Part shown: positions 35,001-42,772 of the stretch, one piece after another
Layout: each line of letters opens with the position of its first letter
Position numbering within the stretch: the stretch's first letter is position 1
Assembly: GCA_020631355.1 (NCBI GenBank)
Contig: JAHDHL010000011.1
Coordinates: 1-64,000, forward strand
Length of the DNA: 64,000 nucleotides
Direction of reading: 5' to 3'
Source of the DNA: Saprospiraceae bacterium
GTDB taxonomy: Bacteria; Bacteroidota; Bacteroidia; Chitinophagales; Saprospiraceae
Translations under genes and position numbers: made by a program
The notes under the pieces: model-generated
The model's database searches: none
The model's input: the letters and a program-made list of their open reading frames with translations, nothing else
Told to the model about the DNA's origin: nothing

Positions 35001-35480
35001 ATGTCAAACATTAAGCACGACCTACTTTCGGGTAAGAGAGTAAGGATTTCTTCTTCCAGAACCAATGTATCCCAGATTGCTTTCCCCATAGCTGCACTTT
35101 TTGGGGTAGGATTCTTAATATTCTTCTTCAGAATGCAAAATATATCCATACTATTCGCTTCTATAGCAATGGTAGGATATGTATTACTCATCTATTTTTT
35201 CGGTATTCGTAGAATCATGAATTTGAGGAATACCTACATCGAAAAAGATTCCTAATTGATTGATTCGATATATGGAAAAAAAGAAAAAATCCCATTGACT
35301 AATGTGAATGGACTGAAGATGTATCGTGTCAAGATGAATACATTCGTTGAGGTGGAGTACAGGGCAGGTAGTGGTAGGTATAAGTCATTCGTGATTTTCA
35401 ATCCAAGTATGGTATCTGGTCAACCCAATGCAGCGGAGATGATTCAATTGGCCGTAGAGAACCTTGGAACATTGAGGTAA
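35001..35480 (+). pseudogene. Membrane protein gene interrupted by in-frame stop
   Basis: ORF 35001-35255 (84 codons) has two transmembrane segments (AFPIAALFGVGFLIFFF and ILFASIAMVGYVLLIYFFGI) and ends in TAA at 35253-35255. The same frame then reads on to 35480 with LIDSIYGKKEKIPLTNVNGL and a beta-rich segment. Read through, the protein has a pattern common in small Bacteroidota membrane proteins: two helices followed by a PH-like beta domain. The next codon after the stop is TTG, which could start a second product. A point mutation or sequencing error is the simplest explanation. A terminator hairpin at 35533 follows. Confidence 0.65.
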
Positions 35481-35532
35481 TCCTGATAGTGTCTTGGATT
35501 CACTTGGGCATATTTGATCCCAACACATTAAA

Positions 35533-35566
35533 AAAGCCGTATGACTGTATCGAATCATACGGCTTT
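35533..35566. terminator. Bidirectional terminator
   Basis: AAAGCCGTATGA and TCATACGGCTTT pair perfectly. The run of A's before the stem makes a strong T-run on the minus strand, so it mainly ends leuS. Confidence 0.8.
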
Positions 35567-35587
35567 GTATATGAGATGGGTGTCAGT

Positions 35588-38500
35588 TTATCCGACTACG
35601 ATATTCACCATTCGCTTAGGAACAACGATGACTTTCCTCACTGTTTTTCCATCTGTCCATTTCTTGATGGCTTCCAATTCCAATGCAGCCTTTTCAATCT
35701 CATTCTTTGAGGCATCCACTGGGAATTCATGTGTAGCCCTCTTTTTTCCATTGATGGAAATCGGATAGGTAATGGCATCTTCCTTAAGGTATGCCTCATT
35801 ATGACTAGGATAAGTTGATAGATTCACTGATGTATCATTACCTAATTGATGCCACAATTCCTCGCAAACGTGTGGAGCAAATGGAGCCAATAATACAACC
35901 AAATCCTCAAGGATGGCTTTCTTATGGCACTTCAGTTTCTTCAACTCATTGGTGCATTTCATGAATTCTGAAACACAGGTATTGAAAGAGAATCTTTCGA
36001 TATCCCTATTGACATTCTTGATACAGGTATGCGCAATCTTCAGCTCATCCTTGGTGGGAGCATCATCCGTTACGATATACCCATCCATACTGTAGAATAA
36101 GGACCAAAAACGCTTCATGAAAGTCTGAACTCCGGAAATCCCCTCGGTATTCCAAGGTTTTCCTTGCTCGATAGGCCCTAGGAACATCTCATACATTCTG
36201 AAACAGTCCGCACCGTATTGACTAACCATGTCGTCCGGATTGACAACATTGAAGTAACGCTTGGACATTTTCTCGAATGCGTGGCTGCACTTGTACTGTC
36301 CCTCTGCATTCAGGACATAAACTGCTTTTCTGAAATCAGTTCTCGATTGTTCGAATGCAACAGTATCCATGATGTCATTATGGACGATATTGACATCCAC
36401 ATGAAGTTTGGTTACGGCACTCCTGTCCTCGATCATATCCTGGGATACGAATAATGCAGTTTCCTTTGCATTCGGATTAGGATTCACCTTTTCACCAGCC
36501 AAAGCCTTTTCAATCTTCTTGGCAATTGGACTGAAATTATGATAATGATTGAATATTTCCTCTGTAGCAATCGGAACGAACGTATATCCCAACTTTTCGA
36601 ATTGCTGGTGGTGCTTATCATCATATCTTTCAAGACGGTGCATCGCTTTCAGCTCAATGGCAACCTTACATTCCTCACATGCAAAATCAACCTCGAATGC
36701 ATTCTCACCTGAACCGATGATTTTGTTTCTTTCGAATGACTGACTGACCTGCTTGAGTTTCTTTTCCAAGTATTGTTCTGCAAACTTTTCATTGGCACGA
36801 TACACAAAATTGGAACGACCTCCAATCATACCCTGATTCACTAATTTCTTGAATGGTTCCTCGGTAGGGACCAATCCCAAATCATGGAAAAACTTATGCC
36901 AAGTTCTTGAATACAACAAGTGGCCTACCGCATGTTCTGCACCACCGATATAGAGGTCTACATCCTGCCAGTAATTCACAGCATCTTCACCAACGAAAGC
37001 CTGATTATTGTGAGGGTCCATGTATCTTAGGAAATACCAGGAAGAACCTGCGAATCCGGGCATGGTATCAATTTCCCTTCGTCCCTTGGACGTATTCATC
37101 CAATCCTCAAGCTTTCCCAAAGGAGCCTTACCATCGGCAGTAGGCTTGAAATCATCCAAAGGAGGTAACTCCACAGGCAACTCGTCCAATCCTACAGGGT
37201 GGGGGACATCATTTTCGTCAAAACGAACAGGGAATGGTTCTCCCCAGTATCGTTGTCTGGAAAAATTAGCATCCCTTAATTTATAATTGATTTGTCTCTT
37301 ACCAATGCCATCTTCCTCTAGTTTGTGGATGACAGCCTGAATGGCATCCTTGACTTCCATGCCAGTGATGAATCCTGAATTAATCATCTTACCAACCTTA
37401 TCCTGCATATCTGCATTCGGATAACCTGTCTTGTCAACCACAGGAATGATTTCCAAACCAAAATGTTCTGCGAATCGATTATCTCTTTCATCATCACTCG
37501 GTACGGCCATGATGGCACCAGTACCATAATCTTTCAATACATAATCCGCAATCCAGATAGGAATTTCCTTACCATTCAACGGATTGATGGCATATGCACC
37601 TGTAAACGCACCAGTAATGGTCTTGACATCACTCATTCTTTGCAATTCGGAACGAGAACCAGCATATTCCAGGTAATCATAAATAGCCTTTCTCTGGTCA
37701 GGTGTCGTAATCTTGTCAACAAGATCGTGTTCCGGAGCCAATACCATGAACGTGGCCCCAAAGATAGTATCAGGACGAGTCGTGAAAATCTCAATTTGAT
37801 CATCGAAATCCCTAAGATTGAAGAAAGCTTGCGCACCCTCGGACTTGCCAATCCAATTCCTTTGCTGCGTTTTCAGTGCCTCAGACCAATCCACTTGATC
37901 CAAACCTTGCAATAATCTTTCTGCATAGGCCGTAGTCCTAAGGGACCATTGTAGCATCGGACGCCTTTCCACTGGGAAACCACCTCTTTCTGATACACCG
38001 TCCTTTACTTCATCATTGGCCAGTATGGTACCTAATTCTTCACACCAATTGACATATTGTACCTGCCTGTAAGCCAACCTATAATTAGCTAGGATGTCAT
38101 CTTGTGCTTTATCATCCAATACATTCCATTCCTCAGCAGTGAACGTTTCTTTCTGACTGGTGGAAGCATTGATGTTTGCATTTCCTTCTTGACTGAAAAC
38201 ATCTCTCAATTCACTGATGGGGCGTGCCTTATTCGCATCATTACAATAGTAGTGTTCGAATAATTGGATGAATATCCATTGGGTCCACTTGTAGTACTGT
38301 GGATCGCAGGTTTGTACTTCCCTGTTCCAGTCGAATGATAAACCGATATTATCCAATTGCTGCCTATATCTACTGATATTCTTGGCAGTGGATTCTGCAG
38401 GATGCACACCTATGGTCACCGCATATTGCTCTGCAGGAAGACCAAAAGCATCATAACCCATGGGATGTAGTACATTGAATCCCTTGAGACGTTTGAATCT

Positions 38501-38686
38501 TGAGAAGATGTCAGAAGCTATGTACCCGAGCGGATGGCCTACATGGAGCCCAGAACCTGATGGATAAGGGAACATGTCCAATACATAATACTTGGGACGG
38601 TCGCTATCATTGCTGACTTGGTAAATTTCATTGTCCTCCCAATGCTTTCTCCATTTTTTCTCAATTTCCCTGGGTTGATATTCCAT
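35588..38686 (-). CDS. leuS: Leucyl-tRNA synthetase with nuclease-like insertion
   Basis: The enzyme has 1032 residues, against about 860 in E. coli. It joins leucine to tRNA-Leu in the cytoplasm. FPYPSGSGLHVGHPLGY carries the HIGH motif (here HVGH). KMSKR at 806-810 replaces the more usual KMSKS. Between the NQGMIGGR segment and the catalytic KMSKR is an insertion at about 630-735. It contains FEVDFACEECKVAIELKAMH (Asp667 and Glu678-x-Lys680) and a YDDKHHQQFEKLGYTFVPI helix, typical of DUF559/Vsr-type PD-(D/E)xK nuclease-like domains. The reading frame is intact. Bacteroidota LeuRS proteins have an enlarged segment here, so the insertion may be a lineage trait. Confidence 0.92.
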   Translation of the reverse strand: MEYQPREIEKKWRKHWEDNEIYQVSNDSDRPKYYVLDMFPYPSGSGLHVGHPLGYIASDIFSRFKRLKGFNVLHPMGYDAFGLPAEQYAVTIGVHPAESTAKNISRYRQQLDNIGLSFDWNREVQTCDPQYYKWTQWIFIQLFEHYYCNDANKARPISELRDVFSQEGNANINASTSQKETFTAEEWNVLDDKAQDDILANYRLAYRQVQYVNWCEELGTILANDEVKDGVSERGGFPVERRPMLQWSLRTTAYAERLLQGLDQVDWSEALKTQQRNWIGKSEGAQAFFNLRDFDDQIEIFTTRPDTIFGATFMVLAPEHDLVDKITTPDQRKAIYDYLEYAGSRSELQRMSDVKTITGAFTGAYAINPLNGKEIPIWIADYVLKDYGTGAIMAVPSDDERDNRFAEHFGLEIIPVVDKTGYPNADMQDKVGKMINSGFITGMEVKDAIQAVIHKLEEDGIGKRQINYKLRDANFSRQRYWGEPFPVRFDENDVPHPVGLDELPVELPPLDDFKPTADGKAPLGKLEDWMNTSKGRREIDTMPGFAGSSWYFLRYMDPHNNQAFVGEDAVNYWQDVDLYIGGAEHAVGHLLYSRTWHKFFHDLGLVPTEEPFKKLVNQGMIGGRSNFVYRANEKFAEQYLEKKLKQVSQSFERNKIIGSGENAFEVDFACEECKVAIELKAMHRLERYDDKHHQQFEKLGYTFVPIATEEIFNHYHNFSPIAKKIEKALAGEKVNPNPNAKETALFVSQDMIEDRSAVTKLHVDVNIVHNDIMDTVAFEQSRTDFRKAVYVLNAEGQYKCSHAFEKMSKRYFNVVNPDDMVSQYGADCFRMYEMFLGPIEQGKPWNTEGISGVQTFMKRFWSLFYSMDGYIVTDDAPTKDELKIAHTCIKNVNRDIERFSFNTCVSEFMKCTNELKKLKCHKKAILEDLVVLLAPFAPHVCEELWHQLGNDTSVNLSTYPSHNEAYLKEDAITYPISINGKKRATHEFPVDASKNEIEKAALELEAIKKWTDGKTVRKVIVVPKRMVNIVVG

Positions 38687-38905
38687 TAGAATCTATCGTT
38701 TTATGATGTATGAATTCTTGTAGAGGGAATGTTCATTCAAAGGAAAAAGTTCCCATTCCCAAAACAGCCGCAAAGGTAACTAATTTAGAACAAAGGGTGG
38801 AGTAGTGCTAGGGCTATCTTGTTGGTTATGTTGAAGAAAGTCCAACCTGATTGGGGACAAGCAGGTATTGCACTGTTTTATCATGAATGATTAGTATAAA
38901 TTAAG

Positions 38906-38913
38906 TAAATTTG
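38906..38913 (+). promoter_or_regulatory. Possible -7 promoter element
   Basis: TAAATTTG matches TAnnTTTG and lies 26 bases before the gene at 38939. I see no clear -33 TTG at the proper distance, so this is a weak call. Confidence 0.3.
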
Positions 38914-38938
38914 TCATTCAATAAAAAAAGTATAGAAC

Positions 38939-39415
38939 ATGTTTAAATTGAGGAATCTGATTACACTGGGAATCATTTTGGTTTTAGGTATTTTAGTATA
39001 CAATCGTTTCCTTGGAACCCCGGAGGAACAAGCTCAGGCAAAAACAACTTTCCAAACCATAGGTAAGGCATTCAAGGAGGTTGGCGGAGCAGTGGGAAGC
39101 CTTCTGAAATCCGAAAAAGAGAAGTTCGATGAGGGGAAGTACGACCAAGCAATGGATAAGATTGGGGATTTATTCAAGAAATTGGGTGATAAGGCCAAGG
39201 ACTTGGGTGAAAAATCTGATGATTATCTGGATAAGATTTCAGAATTAAAAGAACAAAAGGAAGCCTTGGAGGAAAAGATCAATGGGTTCAAATCAAAGGA
39301 AATGTCTGATGAGGAATCCACTGAGGCCAATGAGGAACTCAAGGATGAATTGAAACATCTAATGAGAAAGATCGAGGCTACAATGGATGAGGCCGGTATT
39401 CCTGCGGAAGAATAG
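38939..39415 (+). CDS. Membrane-anchored coiled-coil protein
   Basis: The 158-residue protein has one N-terminal hydrophobic helix (about 7-24), then a highly charged helical segment with Lys/Glu/Asp-rich heptads (about 50-155). It should be anchored in the inner membrane, with the coiled coil on one face. The family is not recognised. The next gene begins 39 bp downstream and may be co-transcribed. Confidence 0.65.
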   Translation: MFKLRNLITLGIILVLGILVYNRFLGTPEEQAQAKTTFQTIGKAFKEVGGAVGSLLKSEKEKFDEGKYDQAMDKIGDLFKKLGDKAKDLGEKSDDYLDKISELKEQKEALEEKINGFKSKEMSDEESTEANEELKDELKHLMRKIEATMDEAGIPAEE

Positions 39416-39454
39416 GGGCAACGAGAAAACTTTAGGAAAACAACATGAATCAAG

Positions 39455-40228
39455 ATGCCTGATAAGTACGATAATTTTCTCTTTGGGGATGATGAATGGG
39501 AAAAGAAATCCAAGGACGATGACTTGGACGATTTTGCTTTGTCATCTCCTTACGTTCCAGAGGAAATCAAGGAGCCTTTGGATGAGATATTGGATAATGT
39601 CGAGGAATTCAACCAAAAAGCAGAACCTTTCTCAAGGTTATTGAGTGAGGCAAATGCAGCCAGCCATAAGGTGGAGAATGACTTGGCCAGTATGTTTTTT
39701 ATCACCAATGATCCCAAGGACCAGGGAAGCCTGCAGGCCGAGAGGGACTATCACGCCCTGTTGTCGGATTGGTTTCAGCGAATTATCGTACCCATGAAAG
39801 AATTGGCTACCATACACTTGAATACAGTCAAACAATTCAATAGGGATATCGATAAGAACTATTATTCCATCGAAAAGATGGATAGGGAAGTGAAACAGGA
39901 AAAATCCTCAGCTGTTGAGGGAATTTATTTACAGCGATTGGTATTGGCTGATGCTGCAAAGGACTTGGAGATTTTTGATGAGGCTCTTGAAAGAATCGAA
40001 AAACGAATGAAGCAGTATATCGATGCCGGCGGTAGCAATAATATTTCTGCTTCTGAGGTGGCCATGATTCATTCCAAAAGGGAATCTATGACAACAGGAA
40101 AGGATTTGTCTTTCGATTATTCCTTTTTTAAATTAAATGTTATTGACAAAACGGCCATTACATTTGGCCTTTATCAAAAAGAAACCTCAAACCAATATAT
40201 TAGTAAATTATCCAAGGTGTTTGAATGA
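39455..40228 (+). CDS. Acidic helical hypothetical protein
   Basis: The 257-residue soluble protein has no signal peptide. The N-terminus is acidic (FLFGDDEWEKKSKDDDLDDF). The rest is long amphipathic helices (about 60-230), with a Lys/Glu-rich segment around the phrase EKMDREVKQEKSSAVEGIY. The function is unknown. It follows the membrane coiled-coil gene at 39 bp and is followed by a 157-bp very AT-rich gap that marks a change in composition. Confidence 0.6.
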   Translation: MPDKYDNFLFGDDEWEKKSKDDDLDDFALSSPYVPEEIKEPLDEILDNVEEFNQKAEPFSRLLSEANAASHKVENDLASMFFITNDPKDQGSLQAERDYHALLSDWFQRIIVPMKELATIHLNTVKQFNRDIDKNYYSIEKMDREVKQEKSSAVEGIYLQRLVLADAAKDLEIFDEALERIEKRMKQYIDAGGSNNISASEVAMIHSKRESMTTGKDLSFDYSFFKLNVIDKTAITFGLYQKETSNQYISKLSKVFE

Positions 40229-40385
40229 AATTGTGTTTTGTATTGTTTGTTTTTGAATTTTAGATAATAATGATTAACTTAGTGTAAATAATTAAATATA
40301 AAACAATTAAATAAATAGAACTTTAAAAATCGGGCGATAGAAAAAATTAATTAAAGGAATTTTTAAATTAATAAAATCAATTCTA

Positions 40386-41921
40386 ATGAAAATTAAATTT
40401 TTCACAGCCCTTGCTATGCTGTTTTCCATCCTTTTTTATTCTTGCCAAAAAGAACATTCCGGATTTCAAGACAAAGAAATTATTAATCAATTTTTTAATG
40501 AGGATTATATCTTAAAAAAGAATACAAATATTTCTACTCAGTTTAGAGATAAGATGCAGTTATTCAGTACTTTAAGATTGGAAGATGATCCTTTGAAAAT
40601 TGATGTTACAGATGATATGTATCTTGCTGAAAGTATTCAAAGTTATTTATCAAACTTTACCAATACTGTAGGTTTTGCCGTATGGAGTGCTGCATTGAAA
40701 TTAACTGATGATCCCCAATATGACGAAGTCATAATCATTCCTACAATAAAATTGAATAGTACTGAGATTAACGGAGTTCTTTTTGCTAAGAGGAATGGTA
40801 ATGAAATTATTTATAGCCTCATTCCTAGAGGAGGTATAAATGACAAATATGGAAGTGATTCGGATGCTAAGTATATGGTCATTCAAAGTTTTAGCAGATT
40901 CGATAAAGAACTATTCGATAAGGATATTGAAGATATTGATGATCTTGTAAGTCTTGTAGGTGGTCAATTATCAGTAGATGAAGTTGTCGAGATATTTGGT
41001 CAAACACCTTTGAATTCTATGCCACCTCCTTTTTCTGGCGGTACTGGTAATGGATTTTGGAATGCAGTATTGTGTGATGGTGAAACATGGTGTTGGCAAT
41101 GGGTCAGCTTTGGATTCGATGATTTGCATAATGAGGTAGAAATTGCTGCTTTGGGAACTACAGGAGGTAGTAGTAGCTCTGGAGGAGGTACAGGTGCTGG
41201 TAATGGTGGTCCAGGTATGGTCGTTACACAAGAGGACGTATTACAATACCAGTGGGATATGGCACCTACGGCAATCATTACAGATGAATTGGCAGATTAT
41301 CCGTGTGCCAAAGATTTAGCAGATAATTTGGAATCCATAAGAGACGACCTAGCCATGTCAATGTATCAGATTTTTGGTACCACGGAGACTGTGGATATTA
41401 TATTTTATACGGATGATTCAATGCCTGACAATACACATGGAACTTCAGTGGCACAGTCTGGAGGACCCAATTACTTTAAGAATATGATTACCCTTAATCC
41501 TACCTATCTGAACTCAACTCAAGATCATATTCTTTGTACGATCATCCATGAAATCATACATGGATACATAGAATACTACAAATATAAGGTTGACGTCCAG
41601 GGTACTATGACACAAGCCGAATTCGACGAAATGTTTCCTATATATGCAGAGTTGGGAGCAGGAGGTATTGATGATACTGAGATACAAGAACATGAAGAAA
41701 TGGCTGCTAATTATGTGAATTTGATAGCAGGGATACTTATGGAACACAATCCTGACCTGACCTTGGATACAGCAGTTAAAAGGGCTTGGAGTGGTCTTTT
41801 GGATACAGAGGTAGGGAATAATCTTGACCCTGATTACAGGAATGAGGCAATAGACGTGATAATGGCTGCCAGAACCCAAAATCCAGATTCATCGTATAAT
41901 TTTATAAATTGCAATGAATAA
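40386..41921 (+). CDS. Lipoprotein with HExxH, putative metallopeptidase
   Basis: The 511-residue lipoprotein has Cys20 in FYSC. A Ser/Gly-rich linker near 260-275 (GGSSSSGGGTGAGNGG) separates an N-terminal domain from a C-terminal domain. The latter holds HEIIH (His388, Glu389, His392) in TIIHEIIHGYIEYY, and, about 45 residues later, EHEEMAANYV with Glu437/Glu438 as possible third ligand. The arrangement suggests a gluzincin-like zinc peptidase, but no family was recognised. The gene and its flanks are more AT-rich than neighbours, suggesting accessory origin. A second lipoprotein follows after 37 bp. Confidence 0.7.
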   Translation: MKIKFFTALAMLFSILFYSCQKEHSGFQDKEIINQFFNEDYILKKNTNISTQFRDKMQLFSTLRLEDDPLKIDVTDDMYLAESIQSYLSNFTNTVGFAVWSAALKLTDDPQYDEVIIIPTIKLNSTEINGVLFAKRNGNEIIYSLIPRGGINDKYGSDSDAKYMVIQSFSRFDKELFDKDIEDIDDLVSLVGGQLSVDEVVEIFGQTPLNSMPPPFSGGTGNGFWNAVLCDGETWCWQWVSFGFDDLHNEVEIAALGTTGGSSSSGGGTGAGNGGPGMVVTQEDVLQYQWDMAPTAIITDELADYPCAKDLADNLESIRDDLAMSMYQIFGTTETVDIIFYTDDSMPDNTHGTSVAQSGGPNYFKNMITLNPTYLNSTQDHILCTIIHEIIHGYIEYYKYKVDVQGTMTQAEFDEMFPIYAELGAGGIDDTEIQEHEEMAANYVNLIAGILMEHNPDLTLDTAVKRAWSGLLDTEVGNNLDPDYRNEAIDVIMAARTQNPDSSYNFINCNE

Positions 41922-41958
41922 ATAAAAAAACAAAGAACAAATTTATAAAAAATGTAAT

Positions 41959-42465
41959 ATGAAACTATTTCAATTAACAGTAGTTATCCTGTGCATATTA
42001 TGCATGTTCACAGGATGCAACAAAGAGAATCAAAACCTACTGGGAGAAGAAAATGTCTCTCAATATGAATCCGAAGTCCGTACCGTGATGAGAAAACTGA
42101 ATCTTACAAAATTCCGTACGGCTTACAATATTGCTCCCAAACAGACTTTCACTAAATCCTATGATATCGTCCTGCAAAGAGACCCGTCAGGTCTGAAATC
42201 TAGCATAAAGAATAAGGAGGATCATTATGCCATAGAAATCAATAATCAGGTACGACAGATTTTTGATTCGGAGGGATTATTGCCACAATATGATAAGTTA
42301 GGCTTAAGGTTGGAGGTAAGTGCAGTACCCGATTATGGCTCGTATGATAAAGCGTCACACATAGAGATCCAGAATCAATTGATGTACGAGAAGAACTACC
42401 CGATATTGTATGTTCCCATTTATCTTCTTCCTGCCAAGTCCAATAGTGACTTGAGTAGCAACTGA
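41959..42465 (+). CDS. Lipoprotein, hypothetical
   Basis: The 168-residue lipoprotein has its lipobox at Cys20 (LCMFTGC), followed by NKENQNLL. The remaining sequence is polar and Lys/Glu-rich, with no motif I recognise. It is 37 bp downstream of the putative metallopeptidase lipoprotein and could be its partner or inhibitor, but this is inference only. A hairpin follows at 42478. Confidence 0.6.
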   Translation: MKLFQLTVVILCILCMFTGCNKENQNLLGEENVSQYESEVRTVMRKLNLTKFRTAYNIAPKQTFTKSYDIVLQRDPSGLKSSIKNKEDHYAIEINNQVRQIFDSEGLLPQYDKLGLRLEVSAVPDYGSYDKASHIEIQNQLMYEKNYPILYVPIYLLPAKSNSDLSSN

Positions 42466-42772
42466 TAAGCAATGCCCAAGGGACTGCTCATCTTCGACAT
42501 TTCAGGATGGGCAGTCCCTTAATTCTCCCATCTTTACGAACCAACTCGCCTCATTTAAGGTTTTCTTAACAGGACTGTTTATCCGTAGCCGACACCAACC
42601 ATTTGACTGGCAGTATATTTGTTTCTATTTTAGCAACCTTTGCTTGTACAAGCCATCTTTTGTATGTGTTAGCATTCGGTTAAAATCATTCTGAATTAGC
42701 CCTTTGAGACAACATTTCGTTTCAAAACGAGTATATTTAAGTAGAATATTATTCGAAAACCAAAATAAGGTT
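42466..42772. other. Intergenic region: hairpin and possible promoter
   Basis: This 307-bp gap holds the hairpin at 42478-42520 and a TATATTTG at 42614-42621 that fits the -7 consensus, but no clear -33 element. No gene is seen. Confidence 0.5.
42478..42520 (+). terminator. Probable terminator hairpin
   Basis: AAGGGACTGCTCATC (42478-42492) pairs with GATGGGCAGTCCCTT (42506-42520) with one G-T wobble. The following T-run is short. Confidence 0.55.

Noticed and set aside
36250-36275. KMSKR instead of KMSKS in LeuRS as a sign of damage
   Set aside because: The first four residues are kept, and other residues at the last position are found in synthetases; the reading frame is intact, so it is not treated as inactivating.
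36500-36820. Nuclease-like insertion as a mobile element or intein
   Set aside because: The frame is continuous, lengths fit a domain insertion, and no intein splice motifs, repeats or transposon ends are visible.
36549-37915. Long open frames on the strand opposite leuS
   Set aside because: They are mirror frames of a well-defined essential gene, with no start context, signal or domain.
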